A stretch of DNA of 64,000 nucleotides from Hafnia alvei (GCF_900095695.1 NZ_FMIQ01000014.1:1-64000), one strand, 5' to 3'; positions 47,475-59,291 are shown, counted from the stretch's first letter. Translations and numbers: made by a program. The notes: generated from the sequence alone by a model not told the origin.

Positions 47475-47607
47475 CTTTATGCAACTGGACCCTATATACT
47501 GCCGAACGAATTCAGTGCCGCTTTCTGACAATATTTTTTTCAAAACACCCGTTTGAGTCGTTGGCTGAACGTAAACAGTATATTTGAAAAAAGATACTTT
47601 AGGAAAG

Positions 47608-47684
<77 letters not shown>

Positions 47685-47740
47685 TCCGAATCGTGGCGAA
47701 TACTACTCTAATAACGTTGAAAAAACAAGTTATCAAGGAT

Positions 47741-47827
47741 TGGTACCGAGGACGGGACTTGAACCCGTAAGCCCTATTGGGCACTACCACCTCAAGGTAG
47801 CGTGTCTACCAATTCCACCACCTCGGC
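47741..47827 (-). tRNA. leuU: tRNA-Leu (GAG)
   Basis: The 87-base gene begins GCCGAGGTGGTGGAATTGGT, has anticodon GAG (47791-47793) and a long variable arm, and ends with encoded CCA. It lies between secG and metY, 56 bases from the initiator tRNA. In E. coli argG stands between the two tRNA genes. Confidence 0.97.
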
Positions 47828-47954
47828 ATTACGAAAGTGATAAGCCGTATTCAAAACTTATCACCTTTTACTTCAGTCTCTAAAAGGTAGCTTTTAAAAA
47901 CTTTACTGCTAAATTCAGTACTTCTTGGTTACTGCTGGCTTCAAGCTAGTGCGA

Positions 47955-48290
47955 TTAGTGAGGAATATCGCTACTTGGGGTTACCGGAGCTGCTGGTGCA
48001 GCAGGTTGCTCAGTTTTCACTGGCGCACCCAGATTTTCCCACTCACTGCCTTTCTTGCCTTGCTGACCGCTCAGGTTACCCAGAACCAGACTCAGTACGA
48101 AGAACAACGTCGCGAGGACAGCTGTTGTACGGGTCATGAAGTTACCAGAGCCGTTGGAACCGAACAAAGTTGCAGATGCGCCAGCGCCGAATGAAGCGCC
48201 CATATCAGCACCTTTACCTTGCTGCAGCATAACCATGGCAACTAAGCCAATTGATACCAGCAGGAAAATTACTAAAAGAGCTTCATACAT
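47955..48290 (-). CDS. secG: Protein translocase subunit SecG
   Basis: SecG is the small partner of SecYE that stimulates protein export. The 111-residue protein has two membrane helices (MYEALLVIFLLVSIGLVAMVML and TAVLATLFFVLSLVLGNL) separated by the conserved GKGADMGASFGAGASATLFGS loop. The C-terminal tail is rich in Pro, Ala and Ser. It precedes the leuU and metY genes. Confidence 0.96.
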   Translation of the reverse strand: MYEALLVIFLLVSIGLVAMVMLQQGKGADMGASFGAGASATLFGSNGSGNFMTRTTAVLATLFFVLSLVLGNLSGQQGKKGSEWENLGAPVKTEQPAAPAAPVTPSSDIPH

Positions 48291-48535
48291 AGTCGTACCT
48301 GTTTCCTTGCGGGATTTCCGCAGCCAAAAGCTTCAACCATTAAAGCAGACGAAAATAAGTCTACTGAAGCGGGTGTGAATACTACCCAATGCCGCCAAGC
48401 CGTGCAAGAGCAATTTATGATGTGTCGCGCGATTGCAGAAAAAACCAGCAAAACATCAAGATTCACTGGTTTTTCATCACATAACTACCCATAACTACAC
48501 TGACCAACATGCTGACAAAATTGCTCGGCAGTTAG

Positions 48536-49873
48536 TTAACCTGCTGCTTTCACGGCGTCAGCGATGCGGTTAGCCATTTCTGTTACTTGCGCATCATCTT
48601 CGCCTTCCACCATCACACGGATCAGTGGCTCGGTACCTGATTTACGTAACAGCACGCGGCCACGGCCGTTAAGCTGTGCTTCGACTTCTGCCGTCACGGC
48701 TTTTACGCTATCCGTTTGCAGTGGATCATGGTTCCCTGCAAAGCGCACGTTGACCAGAACCTGTGGCAATAACTTCATGCCGCTGCACAGATCGTGCAAG
48801 GTCATGTGGTTACGTACGATCGCAGCCAATACTTGCAGACCGGCCACAATACCGTCACCGGTAGTTGTTTTGTCGAGAATAATCACATGGCCGGAGTTTT
48901 CCGCACCTAAACGCCAGCCTTTAGCGGCCATCATTTCCAGCACGTAACGGTCGCCGACTTTCGCGCGGGCAAATGGAATACCCAGCTGTTTCAGTGCCAG
49001 TTCTAAGCCCATATTGCTCATCAGCGTTCCTACCGCACCGCCACGCAGGTTACCCTGACGCAGGTTTTCACGGGCGGTAAGATAAAGGATCTGGTCACCG
49101 TCAACTTTATGGCCTAAATGGTCAACCATCATGACGCGGTCACCATCGCCATCAAATGCCAAACCGACATCTGCTTTCTCGGCTAAAACACGCGCCTGCA
49201 GTTGGCGTACGTCAGTTGCGCCACACTCTTTGTTGATATTCATGCCATCAGGATCGCAACCGATCGCAATTACCGTTGCACCGAGCTCACGTAGCACGCT
49301 AGGCGCAATGTGATAAGTCGCACCGTTAGCACAGTCGACAACAATTTTAAGCCCGCTAAGGCTTAATTCAGTTGGGAAAGTACTTTTACAGAATTCGATA
49401 TAGCGACCAGCAGCGTCAACAATACGGTTTGCTTTGCCCAGCTCAGCCGATTCCACGCAGGTCAGTGGCTTGTCCATTTCGGCTTCAATCGCTTCTTCGA
49501 CTTCATCTGGCAATTTAGTGCCGTCGATTGAGAAAAACTTAATCCCGTTATCGTAATAAGGGTTATGTGACGCAGAAATAACAATGCCCGCTTCGGCACG
49601 GAAAGTACGCGTGAGATAAGCAACAGCAGGCGTTGGCATTGGCCCCGTGAAAGAAGCCGATAGGCCCGCCGCTGCCAGACCTGCTTCTAAAGCAGACTCC
49701 AGCATATAGCCAGAAATACGGGTATCTTTACCGATGATAATTTTACGCGAACCGTGACGCGCCAAAACCTTACCCGCAGCCCAGCCGAGCTTTAACACAA
49801 AATCAGGAGTAATCGGGCAGTCACCCACTTTTCCGCGAATCCCGTCCGTACCAAAATATTTGCGCTCGCTCAT
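48536..49873 (-). CDS. glmM: Phosphoglucosamine mutase
   Basis: GlmM converts glucosamine 6-phosphate to glucosamine 1-phosphate for UDP-GlcNAc synthesis. The 445-residue protein has the phosphoserine motif [15 protein letters not shown] with Ser102, the metal loop FDGDGDRV and the sugar-binding GAENSGHV. The phosphate-binding [12 protein letters not shown] segment near the end completes the set. It lies six bases after folP, so the two share a transcript. Confidence 0.97.
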   Translation of the reverse strand: MSERKYFGTDGIRGKVGDCPITPDFVLKLGWAAGKVLARHGSRKIIIGKDTRISGYMLESALEAGLAAAGLSASFTGPMPTPAVAYLTRTFRAEAGIVISASHNPYYDNGIKFFSIDGTKLPDEVEEAIEAEMDKPLTCVESAELGKANRIVDAAGRYIEFCKSTFPTELSLSGLKIVVDCANGATYHIAPSVLRELGATVIAIGCDPDGMNINKECGATDVRQLQARVLAEKADVGLAFDGDGDRVMMVDHLGHKVDGDQILYLTARENLRQGNLRGGAVGTLMSNMGLELALKQLGIPFARAKVGDRYVLEMMAAKGWRLGAENSGHVIILDKTTTGDGIVAGLQVLAAIVRNHMTLHDLCSGMKLLPQVLVNVRFAGNHDPLQTDSVKAVTAEVEAQLNGRGRVLLRKSGTEPLIRVMVEGEDDAQVTEMANRIADAVKAAG

Positions 49874-49879
49874 AAATCT

Positions 49880-50713
49880 TTATCCCTTCGCTGAAAGTGT
49901 AGCTTCGACGACACGCATCGCCTCAACTGTCTCTTTAACATCATGAACCCGAATAATATGGGCTCCTTGCATTGCGGCAATCACTGCACATGCCACACTT
50001 CCCGTCACGCGTTGTGTCGGACCAACTTTAAGAAGCTGACCAATCATTGATTTACGAGACATACCAACAAGAAGCGGTAAGCCAAAATGATGGAAATGCG
50101 CTAGGTGAGCCAGAAGTTGGTAATTATGCTCCAGATTCTTGCCAAAACCAAAACCGGGATCAATCAATAAGCGGCTTTTATCAATGCCTGCCACGGTGCA
50201 GCGCTCAATTTGTGAAGTGAGATAGCTATCTACCTCGGCAACCACATCGGTATAGACAGGTTTGTGCTGCATGGTTTTTGGATCGCCCTGCATATGCATC
50301 AGACACACCGGTAAACCAGATTGCGCTGCCGCCTCCAGCGCACCGGGCTCACTCAGAGAGCGGATGTCATTAATCAATGTAGCTCCCGCCTGTGCGCTGG
50401 CGGTAATCACGTCGGCTTTTGACGTATCTACTGAAATCCATACATCGAAATAGCGAGCAATCAGTTCAACGATAGGCACCACACGTTCAAGTTCTTCTTC
50501 GGTGCTCACTTCTGCGGCACCCGGGCGAGTCGATTCACCACCAACGTCAATGATGGTTGCGCCTGCGCTGATCATCGCTTCCGCATGGCGTAAAGCGGCA
50601 TCCAATCCATTATGTTTACCGCCGTCGGAAAAAGAATCTGGCGTGACATTCAGAATCCCCATCACTTGAGGGTAAGTCAGGTCCAGAGTTAACCCTTGCG
50701 CTTTCAGCTGCAT
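49880..50713 (-). CDS. folP: Dihydropteroate synthase
   Basis: FolP joins 4-aminobenzoate to dihydropterin pyrophosphate in folate synthesis and is the target of sulfonamides. With the ATG at 50713 (GGAG seven bases upstream) the protein has 277 residues. It has the pterin motif GILNVTPDSFSDGG, IIDVGGESTRPGA and DPGFGFGKNLEHN. It lies after the ftsH terminator and directly before glmM. Confidence 0.96.
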   Translation of the reverse strand: MQLKAQGLTLDLTYPQVMGILNVTPDSFSDGGKHNGLDAALRHAEAMISAGATIIDVGGESTRPGAAEVSTEEELERVVPIVELIARYFDVWISVDTSKADVITASAQAGATLINDIRSLSEPGALEAAAQSGLPVCLMHMQGDPKTMQHKPVYTDVVAEVDSYLTSQIERCTVAGIDKSRLLIDPGFGFGKNLEHNYQLLAHLAHFHHFGLPLLVGMSRKSMIGQLLKVGPTQRVTGSVACAVIAAMQGAHIIRVHDVKETVEAMRVVEATLSAKG

Positions 50714-50760
50714 GCAGTCTCCATATTTCATTTTTATTTTTGAGGTGGGTATTTGAACGC

Positions 50761-50788
50761 AAAAAAAAACCCCGAGCAAGTCGGGGTT
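50761..50788 (-). terminator. Terminator of ftsH
   Basis: On the minus strand AACCCCGA-CTTGC-TCGGGGTT is followed by a run of T residues. It lies about 40 bases after the ftsH stop and before folP. Confidence 0.85.
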
Positions 50789-50829
50789 TGTCTGTCAGCA
50801 CACCATATTGGCCACATCAGCCAGCGCGA

Positions 50830-52782
50830 TTACTTCTCGCCGGTGTTGCCAGTTGTGATGTTGTCATCAGAAGATGGCGTATTCAGCTGCTCTTCCGCAG
50901 GCTTGTTCACTGGAGCTTGGGGAGCGCCACCGTTGTCTGAACGGTTATTTTGCTCTTCTTCCCAACCAGCCGGTGGACGAACTTCGCGGCGAGCCATCAA
51001 ATCATCAACCTGTGGAGCATCAATAGTTTCATATTTCATCAATGCATCTTTCATCGCGTGCATGATATCCATATTGTCTTCCAGCAACTGGCGCGTACGT
51101 GCGTAGTTACGTTCAATCAATGCTTTCACTTCTTGGTCGATGATGCGTGCAGTTTCGTCAGACATGTGTTTTGTCTTAGAAACCGAACGACCCAAGAACA
51201 CTTCACCTTCTTCTTCCGCATACAGCAATGGACCCAGTTTTTCTGAGAAGCCCCATTGGGTCACCATGTTACGAGCGATTGTGGTCGCCTGTTTGATGTC
51301 CTGTGATGCGCCAGTAGAAACATTTTCAACGCCGTAAATCAGTTCTTCAGCCAAACGACCACCGTAGGCAACGGAAATCATACTTTCCAGCTTCTGACGA
51401 CTGTAGCTGATGGCATCGCCCTGTGGCAGGAAGAAGGTCACACCTAACGCACGACCGCGCGGAATAATAGTGACTTTGTGTACCGGGTCATGTTCAGGAA
51501 CCAGACGACCGATGATCGCATGGCCTGCTTCATGATACGCGGTAGATTCTTTCTGCTCTTCGGTCATGACCATAGAACGGCGCTCTGCGCCCATCATGAT
51601 CTTATCTTTGGCTTTTTCAAACTCAACCATCGATACAACACGTTTGTTAGTACGGGCAGCAAACAAGGCAGCTTCGTTGACTAAGTTAGCCAAATCAGCA
51701 CCGGAGAAGCCCGGGGTACCACGTGCAATAACGGATGCATCAATGTCTGTTGACAGTGGCACACGACGCATATGAACTTTCAGGATCTGCTCACGGCCAC
51801 GTACGTCTGGCAAACCAACCACAACCTGACGGTCGAAACGACCTGGACGCAGTAACGCTGGGTCCAGTACGTCTGGGCGGTTAGTTGCGGCAATAACGAT
51901 GATACCTTCGTTACCTTCAAAACCATCCATCTCAACCAGCATCTGGTTCAGGGTTTGTTCACGTTCATCGTGACCACCGCCCAAACCCGCACCACGTTGA
52001 CGGCCTACGGCGTCAATTTCATCGATGAAGATGATACATGGGGCTGCTTTCTTCGCCTGTTCAAACATGTCACGGACACGGGATGCACCCACACCGACAA
52101 ACATTTCAACAAAGTCAGAACCGGAAATAGTAAAGAACGGAACCTTAGCTTCACCCGCGATGGCTTTAGCCAGCAAGGTTTTACCGGTACCTGGGGGACC
52201 AACCATCAAGATACCTTTCGGGATCTTACCGCCCAGTTTCTGGAAGCGGCTTGGGTCACGCAGGTATTCCACTAATTCGGCAACTTCTTCTTTTGCTTCG
52301 TCACAACCGGCGACGTCTGCAAAAGTGGTTTTGATCTGATCTTCGGTCAGCATGCGAGCCTTGCTCTTACCAAACGACATGGCACCTTTGCCACCGCCGC
52401 CCTGCATCTGACGCATAAAGAAGATCCAAACCCCAATAAGCAATAGCATTGGGAACCAAGAGATAAAGATAGAAGCCAGCAAGCTTGGCTCTTCCGGCGG
52501 TTCACCAACCACTTTTACATTCTTCGTTAACAGAGAATCCAGCAGCTTAGGATCGTTAACAGGAATGTAGGTGGTGTATTTACCGCTGTCTTTCTTGATT
52601 ACGTTAATTTCACGTCCATTAATACGGACCTCACGTACCTGATCCTGATTAACCTCAGTTAGGAACGTAGAGTAATCCACCCTACGGCTGTTCGATTCGC
52701 TGGGCCCAAAGCTCTGGAACACAGACATCAGCACTACTGCGATGACCAGCCAGAGGATTAGGTTTTTCGCCATGTCACTCAA
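50830..52782 (-). CDS. ftsH: ATP-dependent zinc metalloprotease FtsH
   Basis: FtsH is the membrane-bound AAA+ protease that degrades LpxC, sigma-32, YfgM and misassembled membrane proteins. The 650-residue form has two N-terminal membrane helices (about 7-24 and 100-120). It also has Walker A GPPGTGKT, Walker B IIFIDEID, the arginine-finger SRH-type [10 protein letters not shown] and the zinc motif HEAGH near residue 417. The TTG at 52782 has GAGG eight bases upstream; an ATG nine bases later (52773) gives the alternative MAKNLILW start. rlmE lies directly upstream. Confidence 0.97.
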   Translation of the reverse strand: MSDMAKNLILWLVIAVVLMSVFQSFGPSESNSRRVDYSTFLTEVNQDQVREVRINGREINVIKKDSGKYTTYIPVNDPKLLDSLLTKNVKVVGEPPEEPSLLASIFISWFPMLLLIGVWIFFMRQMQGGGGKGAMSFGKSKARMLTEDQIKTTFADVAGCDEAKEEVAELVEYLRDPSRFQKLGGKIPKGILMVGPPGTGKTLLAKAIAGEAKVPFFTISGSDFVEMFVGVGASRVRDMFEQAKKAAPCIIFIDEIDAVGRQRGAGLGGGHDEREQTLNQMLVEMDGFEGNEGIIVIAATNRPDVLDPALLRPGRFDRQVVVGLPDVRGREQILKVHMRRVPLSTDIDASVIARGTPGFSGADLANLVNEAALFAARTNKRVVSMVEFEKAKDKIMMGAERRSMVMTEEQKESTAYHEAGHAIIGRLVPEHDPVHKVTIIPRGRALGVTFFLPQGDAISYSRQKLESMISVAYGGRLAEELIYGVENVSTGASQDIKQATTIARNMVTQWGFSEKLGPLLYAEEEGEVFLGRSVSKTKHMSDETARIIDQEVKALIERNYARTRQLLEDNMDIMHAMKDALMKYETIDAPQVDDLMARREVRPPAGWEEEQNNRSDNGGAPQAPVNKPAEEQLNTPSSDDNITTGNTGEK

Positions 52783-52829
52783 GGGATTAACCTCATATTA
52801 CAACTGTGTTAACAATAAGCATCAGGGTA

Positions 52830-53456
52830 CTATAGTTTCCGCCCTGTCGCTACGATGTATACTTCCCGCGAACGTGCTCGGGATGCATCAGGCTTACGAA
52901 TCTTAACCTTCGTAAACAGGGAGCGGATCTGCGTAAGGTACTCATCAAAGCCCTCTCCCTGGAACACTTTCACCAAAAAACTACCGCCAGGAGCTAAAAC
53001 ATCCTTGGCCATTTCCAGCGCTAATTCAACCAGATACATTGAACGCGGAATATCTACCGACGGCGTACCACTCATGTTGGGAGCCATATCTGACATCACA
53101 ACCTGTACTTTATCCTCACCCACGCGTTCGGTCAGCGCTTTGAGAACTAATTCATCACGAAAATCGCCCTGAAGGAAATCGACACCAACGATAGGATCCA
53201 TAGGCAGAATATCGCAGGCAATCACTCGCCCGCTGTTTCCGATTTGTGTGACCACATACTGTGACCACCCTCCCGGCGCGGCACCCAAGTCGACAACGGT
53301 CATCCCTGGTTTAAATAGTTTGTCAGTGCTTTGTATTTCATCAAGTTTAAACCAAGCACGAGAGCGAAGTCCCTTTTTCTGTGCCTGAATTACGTATTTG
53401 TCACTAAAGTGTTCGTGCATCCAGCGGTTTGAGCTGGCGGAACGTTTTTTACCCAT
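52830..53456 (-). CDS. rlmE: 23S rRNA 2'-O-methyltransferase RlmE
   Basis: RlmE (RrmJ/FtsJ) methylates U2552 in the A-loop of 23S rRNA using S-adenosylmethionine. The 208-residue Rossmann methyltransferase has [15 protein letters not shown] as the SAM motif, [14 protein letters not shown] around the catalytic aspartate, and [17 protein letters not shown] around the catalytic lysine. Its partner ftsH follows after 48 bases, the same pair as the heat-shock ftsJ-ftsH unit of E. coli. yhbY is divergent from it. Confidence 0.97.
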   Translation of the reverse strand: MGKKRSASSNRWMHEHFSDKYVIQAQKKGLRSRAWFKLDEIQSTDKLFKPGMTVVDLGAAPGGWSQYVVTQIGNSGRVIACDILPMDPIVGVDFLQGDFRDELVLKALTERVGEDKVQVVMSDMAPNMSGTPSVDIPRSMYLVELALEMAKDVLAPGGSFLVKVFQGEGFDEYLTQIRSLFTKVKIRKPDASRARSREVYIVATGRKL

Positions 53457-53596
53457 CTGATATTAACTCTCTAAACAACAGTTTCATCCACTCAGTTGCT
53501 TCGGAGTGTCCATGACCATGTAAGACCGATTTGGTGATACACTGGAGATGGCGGTAGAATGTACCGTTTTCAATCCCAACCTAAGCAAAAAAGACG

Positions 53597-53890
53597 ATGA
53601 ATCTGAATAACAAGCAAAAACAGCACCTAAAAAGCTTGGCCCATCCGCTCAAACCTGTTGTGCAATTAGGCAACAATGGTTTGACTGAAGGTGTTCTCGC
53701 TGAAATTGAACAGGCGCTAACGCATCATGAACTCATCAAGGTGAAAATTGCCGCTGAAGAGCGCGATACCAAAACCTTGATTGCTGACGCCATCGTCCGA
53801 GAAACTGGTGCGTGTCAAGTGCAGCTGATCGGTAACGTATTAGTCATTTACCGCCCAAGCCAAGAACGCAAGATCAGTTTACCGCGTTAA
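53597..53890 (+). CDS. yhbY: RNA-binding ribosome assembly protein YhbY
   Basis: This 97-residue CRM-domain protein associates with pre-50S particles. It begins MNLNNKQKQHLKSLAHPLKP. It carries the GNNGLTEGVLAEIEQALTHHELIKVK loop with the GxxG-like motif of the family and ends VIYRPSQERKISLPR. Its length equals that of E. coli YhbY. It is divergent from rlmE and ends at a clear terminator before greA. Confidence 0.95.
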   Translation: MNLNNKQKQHLKSLAHPLKPVVQLGNNGLTEGVLAEIEQALTHHELIKVKIAAEERDTKTLIADAIVRETGACQVQLIGNVLVIYRPSQERKISLPR

Positions 53891-53949
53891 TACCTTTTCG
53901 TATAAAGAAAAGATATAGCACAAACTGAGATGCTTTCTCACCCTAATAG

Positions 53950-53975
53950 AAAGGCCGCATTGCGGCCTTTTTCTT
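53950..53975 (+). terminator. Terminator of yhbY
   Basis: AAAGGCCGCA and TGCGGCCTTT form a perfect ten-base-pair stem followed by TTTTTC-like residues on the plus strand, 60 bases after the yhbY stop. Confidence 0.85.
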
Positions 53976-54029
53976 ATCTTTACAAAACTTATTGCCGATT
54001 GTACAAACTCTCAGCAATATTCAAAAAAA

Positions 54030-54506
54030 TCAGATGTATTCGACTTTCAAAATTTCGAATTCAACTTCGCCGCCAGGAGTTTTGATCACCACAATATCGC
54101 CTTGCTCTTTACCGATGAGGCCACGTGCAATCGGTGAGTTCACAGAGATGCGGTTATGTTTAAAATCAGCCTCATCATCGCCAACAATCGAATAAGCCAC
54201 CTTATCTTCGGTGTCGAGATTCTCAACGCTTACCGTACAACCAAAAATCACGCGGCCAGTGTTTGGGATTTTGGTAACATCAATCACGTTAGCGTTTGAA
54301 AGCTTCGCTTCGATTTCCTGAATACGGCCCTCACAGAAACCCTGCTGTTCACGAGCTGCGTGGTATTCGGCATTCTCTTTCAAGTCGCCATGCTCGCGCG
54401 CATCGGCGATGTCGGCAATGATTTGCGGACGGCGAGTACCTTTCAAATACTCTAGCTCTTCACGCAGCTTCTCTGCGCCACGCAACGTCATAGGAATCTG
54501 GTTCAT
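54030..54506 (-). CDS. greA: Transcription elongation factor GreA
   Basis: GreA enters the RNA polymerase secondary channel and triggers cleavage of backtracked RNA. The 158-residue protein has the N-terminal coiled coil with the [20 protein letters not shown] tip, which carries the acidic pair. The C-terminal globular domain includes [17 protein letters not shown] long leader with a possible terminator precedes it. dacB is divergent from greA. Confidence 0.97.
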   Translation of the reverse strand: MNQIPMTLRGAEKLREELEYLKGTRRPQIIADIADAREHGDLKENAEYHAAREQQGFCEGRIQEIEAKLSNANVIDVTKIPNTGRVIFGCTVSVENLDTEDKVAYSIVGDDEADFKHNRISVNSPIARGLIGKEQGDIVVIKTPGGEVEFEILKVEYI

Positions 54507-54624
54507 AATTTAGTCACCTTAAAATCTATTCTGCTTAAGTCGCCCTCATCCTGACGCCATCGATGGATGGCCGGAAGCGATCGGCTGAAGGTTCGAAAAT
54601 GTCCCCTCAGACCTTGGCGTTGAA

Positions 54625-54661
54625 TAAAAAAATATTAACTCGGGGCCAAAAAACCCAAGTT
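54625..54661 (-). terminator. Leader terminator upstream of greA (GraL-like)
   Basis: Read on the minus strand, AACTTGGG and CCGAGTT pair around a T-rich loop and are followed by AATA and seven T. The hairpin is about 120 bases before the greA start and close to the likely promoter. In E. coli early termination in the greA leader yields the GraL small RNAs. Confidence 0.55.
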
Positions 54662-54782
54662 AAAATCGATTTTGCATTTTGACGGCTATTTTAACGTAGA
54701 GTTCAGCAAGTATCATCGTTTACTTTAACCCTAGATGCACCGTAGTATGACAGGCACGTTACTCTGTAGTTATCCCGGGATT

Positions 54783-56216
54783 ATGCAATTTTCACGAATT
54801 ATCAGTGGATTGGCTTGTGCCTTAGCTTTTAGTACTCAAGCTGCGTCCGTCCAAGATTACACCCAATATTTGCCAGACGGGGCCAACTTAGCCCTTTTAG
54901 TGCAAAAAATAGGTTCTCCGACCCCTGCCATTGATTTTCATGGGCAGCAAATGGCGCTGCCTGCTAGTACGCAAAAAGTGATCACGGCGCTGGCTGCAAT
55001 GCTTCAGCTCGGGCCTGACTATCGTTTTTCAACCACCATGGAAACCCGTGGTTCAATTAGCGACGGGAAACTGAAAGGCGATTTGATCGTCCGTTTTGGT
55101 GGCGATCCAACGCTGCGACGCCAGCATATTCGCAATATGGTGACAGCGCTGAAAAAGCAGGGCATCAATGAAATTACGGGAGATATTTTGATCGATACCT
55201 CCGTATTCGCCAGCCATGACAAAGCCCCCGGATGGCCATGGAATGATATGACCCAGTGCTTTAGCGCACCGCCTGCGGCGGCCATTGTCGATCGCAACTG
55301 TTTCTCGATTTCACTTTATAGTGCGCCGAAGGCAGGCGATACCGCATTTATCCGAGTCGCGTCGTATTATCCGGTCCATATGTTTAGCGAAGTACGCACC
55401 TTAGCCAAGGGCTCACCTGACGCGCAATACTGCGAGTTAGACGTTGTGCCGGGAGAGCTAAACCGCTTTACCGTTACCGGCTGCCTGACTCAGCGTTCTG
55501 AGCCCCTACCGCTGGCATTTGCGGTCCAAGATGGCGCAAGCTACGCCGGTGCTATTGTGAAAGATGAGCTCCGTCAGTCTGAAATCCAAATTGATGGCAA
55601 CCTGCGCCGCCAAACAACGCCTAACGCTGCTGCGACTATTTTGGCTCAGACTCAATCGGCCCCGCTGAGCAGCTTGCTGCATACGATGCTGAAAAAGTCT
55701 GACAACATGATTGCCGATACCGTATTCCGCACTATAGGCCATGAACGCTTAGGGGTTCCAGGCACATGGCGTGCAGGCGCCGACTCCGTACGGCAGATCC
55801 TGCGCCAAAAAGCGGGGATCAATTTAGGCAACACGATTTTGGTCGATGGCTCTGGTTTGTCTCGCCACAATCTGATTTCACCTGCGACCATGATGCAAGT
55901 TCTGCAATACATTGCGCAAAACGATCAGCAACTAAACATTATCTCAATGCTGCCTTTGGCTGGTCATGACGGAACCTTACAATACCGTGGCGGTCTTCAT
56001 GAGGCAGGGGTCGATGGGAAAGTCTCAGCGAAAACAGGCTCTCTGCAAGGGGTATATAATTTAGCCGGCTTTATTACTACGGCAAGCGGTCAGCGAATGG
56101 CATTTGTACAATATCTTTCGGGTTATGCTGTTCCACCACAGGATCAAAAAATCCGCCGCGCACCGCTGGTTCGCTTTGAAAGTCGGCTTTATCGAGATAT
56201 ATACCAAAACAATTAG
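54783..56216 (+). CDS. dacB: D-alanyl-D-alanine carboxypeptidase/endopeptidase PBP4
   Basis: DacB trims and cuts peptidoglycan peptides in the periplasm. The 477-residue protein has a signal peptide (MQFSRIISGLACALAFSTQA), the SxxK motif ASTQKVITALAA near residue 62 with the catalytic serine, SDN in KKSDNMIAD, and KTG in SAKTGSLQG near the C-terminus. I chose the ATG at 54783; an upstream extension of 16 residues breaks the signal peptide pattern. It is followed after 37 bases by pmrA, a neighbour it does not have in E. coli. Confidence 0.96.
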   Translation: MQFSRIISGLACALAFSTQAASVQDYTQYLPDGANLALLVQKIGSPTPAIDFHGQQMALPASTQKVITALAAMLQLGPDYRFSTTMETRGSISDGKLKGDLIVRFGGDPTLRRQHIRNMVTALKKQGINEITGDILIDTSVFASHDKAPGWPWNDMTQCFSAPPAAAIVDRNCFSISLYSAPKAGDTAFIRVASYYPVHMFSEVRTLAKGSPDAQYCELDVVPGELNRFTVTGCLTQRSEPLPLAFAVQDGASYAGAIVKDELRQSEIQIDGNLRRQTTPNAAATILAQTQSAPLSSLLHTMLKKSDNMIADTVFRTIGHERLGVPGTWRAGADSVRQILRQKAGINLGNTILVDGSGLSRHNLISPATMMQVLQYIAQNDQQLNIISMLPLAGHDGTLQYRGGLHEAGVDGKVSAKTGSLQGVYNLAGFITTASGQRMAFVQYLSGYAVPPQDQKIRRAPLVRFESRLYRDIYQNN

Positions 56217-56253
56217 TGAAATCTAAATAACAGGCTATTTGAAGCTAAGTGCT

Positions 56254-56916
56254 ATGAAAATACTGATTGTTGAAGATGACGAACTCATCCAGCAGGGGCT
56301 TGCAAAAGCCCTCGCTAACGAAAGTTACGCCTGTGATTGTGCCGCTACGGCGGCTCAAGCAAAAAGCCTGGTGCAAGTTGGACAATATAGCTTAATCATT
56401 CTTGATCTTGGATTGCCCGATCAAGACGGTGCATCCCTGCTCCGCCAATGGCGACGCAGCGGTGTAGACGTACCGGTTCTGATACTCACCGCACGCGATG
56501 CTATTGAAGATCGTGTTGACGGATTAGACGCCGGAGCTGATGACTATCTGGTAAAACCTTTCGCTCTAGTGGAGCTTCAAGCCCGCGTCCGCGCATTAAT
56601 TCGTCGCTTTCAAGGACATAGCGATAACCTACTGCAGGTTGAGAACATTATTCTTAACCTCTCAACACAGCAGGTAACTTTCGAAGGTCAGCAAATTGAG
56701 CTCACACCTAAAGAGTTCGCCCTGTTATCACGCCTCATGATGCGTGCAGGCCAAACGGTGAACCGTGAGATCTTACAGCAGGATCTTTATTCTTGGCAGG
56801 ACGATTTAAGTTCAAACACGCTAGAAGTCCATATCCATAATCTTCGCCGTAAACTGGGTAAAGAACGGATTAAAACAGTTCGCAGCGTAGGCTATCGGCT
56901 GGAAAGTCAATTATGA
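56254..56916 (+). CDS. pmrA: Response regulator PmrA (BasR)
   Basis: PmrA is the OmpR-family regulator that, when phosphorylated by PmrB, turns on lipid A modification genes for resistance to cationic peptides. The 220-residue protein has the receiver start MKILIVEDDELIQQG with the acidic pocket, phosphoacceptor Asp51 (LIILDLGLPDQDG), the switch Thr in ILTAR, and Lys in DYLVKPFA. The winged-helix output domain ends NTLEVHIHNLRRKLG and VRSVGYRL. I chose the ATG at 56254 over an upstream TTG. It overlaps pmrB by four bases. Confidence 0.9.
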   Translation: MKILIVEDDELIQQGLAKALANESYACDCAATAAQAKSLVQVGQYSLIILDLGLPDQDGASLLRQWRRSGVDVPVLILTARDAIEDRVDGLDAGADDYLVKPFALVELQARVRALIRRFQGHSDNLLQVENIILNLSTQQVTFEGQQIELTPKEFALLSRLMMRAGQTVNREILQQDLYSWQDDLSSNTLEVHIHNLRRKLGKERIKTVRSVGYRLESQL

Positions 56917-57977
56917 TTAGCATGCGGCGCAGTCTGTTAATTATGCTGGCGCTGATTTTACTGGTAACCCAGCTCGCAAGCGCACTCTGGCTTTGGCACG
57001 AAAGCCGCGAGCAAATCGGTTTTCTGGTCAATGAAACGCTAAGTGCAAAAGCACGTGATGCACATGTAGAAAAAGAGATCAGAGAAGCAATCGCTTCGCT
57101 GCTGGTTCCCTCACTGGTCATGATGTCTTTCACGTTAATTCTATCTGCTATTGCCATCAGTTGGATAATTCGCCCCCTCAATAAGCTGCAACGGAGGCTC
57201 GACAAACGCTCCGCAGACAATCTCACACCGATTATTATTGATAGTAATATGCAAGAGATTGCCGCGGTTACCGGCACGTTGAATCAGTTATTTGCCCGTC
57301 TTAGTCACACTATTCAGCAAGAGCGGTTATTTACCGCTGATGCGGCGCATGAACTACGCACGCCTTTAGCCGGTATTCGTTTGCACTTAGAGCTGCTAGA
57401 GCAAGGCGGTGTGCCTGAAGCACGCGCTTTAGTGACTCGCATTGACCAGCTAATACACACCGTTGAGCAGTTACTGATGCTGTCGCGCGCGGGGCAAAAT
57501 TTTGCTAGCGGTCATTATCAAACCATAGATCTAACACAGGATGTGATTCCACCGCTCAAGAGCGAAATCACCGAAATGCTGGCATTGAGGCATCAGACCT
57601 TAGAAATCGACGCGCCAGAGCCTGCACAGGTTCTTGGCGATGCGGTTCTAATACGATTGATGCTACGCAACCTCGTTGAGAACGCCCATCGCTATAGCCC
57701 TGAACATTCAACGATTCGAATCAAAACGGTCAGCAATGAGAAAGGCGTTGAACTCAAGGTTATCGATCAGGGATGTGGGATTGATGAATCTAAAGCTGGC
57801 GAACTGACACAGGCATTTCGTCGTATGGATCAACGCTACGGCGGCAGTGGGTTAGGCTTAAACATTGTGATTAGAATCGTTCAGTTGCATCAAGGGAAAC
57901 TGACGCTCAAAAATGTTGAAACCGGCACAGGGCTTATCGCTAACTGCTGGCTACCTCATGACATTCTTGCCCGCTAG
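56913..57977 (+). CDS. pmrB: Sensor kinase PmrB (BasS)
   Basis: PmrB senses ferric iron, acid and cationic peptides and phosphorylates PmrA. The 354-residue protein has two membrane helices (about 8-26 and 63-85) and a short periplasmic loop with two ExxE motifs (Glu30-Glu33 and Glu55-Glu58). These motifs match the iron-binding sites of Salmonella PmrB. The HAMP linker is IIRPLNKL. The H-box is FTADAAHELRTPLAG with His146. The N box is NLVENAHRYSP and the G box is GSGLGLNI. The ATG overlaps pmrA by four bases and a terminator follows. Confidence 0.92.
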   Translation: MISMRRSLLIMLALILLVTQLASALWLWHESREQIGFLVNETLSAKARDAHVEKEIREAIASLLVPSLVMMSFTLILSAIAISWIIRPLNKLQRRLDKRSADNLTPIIIDSNMQEIAAVTGTLNQLFARLSHTIQQERLFTADAAHELRTPLAGIRLHLELLEQGGVPEARALVTRIDQLIHTVEQLLMLSRAGQNFASGHYQTIDLTQDVIPPLKSEITEMLALRHQTLEIDAPEPAQVLGDAVLIRLMLRNLVENAHRYSPEHSTIRIKTVSNEKGVELKVIDQGCGIDESKAGELTQAFRRMDQRYGGSGLGLNIVIRIVQLHQGKLTLKNVETGTGLIANCWLPHDILAR

Positions 57978-57996
57978 TATTTAGGTTTAATACATG

Positions 57997-58024
57997 AAAA
58001 AGGCTGCCATTGGCAGCCTTTTGC
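57997..58024. terminator. Bidirectional terminator between pmrB and obgE
   Basis: AAAGGCTGCC-ATT-GGCAGCCTTT is a perfect ten-base-pair stem with A and T runs at its ends. It can end both the pmrAB and the obgE transcripts, which converge here. Confidence 0.85.
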
Positions 58025-58046
58025 TTAACAAGCAGACGAAGCAGGA

Positions 58047-59225
<1,179 letters not shown>

Positions 59226-59291
59226 TTACTGTCTCCGTAAATCATTTACCGGGCTGCTTAAGCTGAGCAACCTAGCTGTGTAAGCTGTTAG

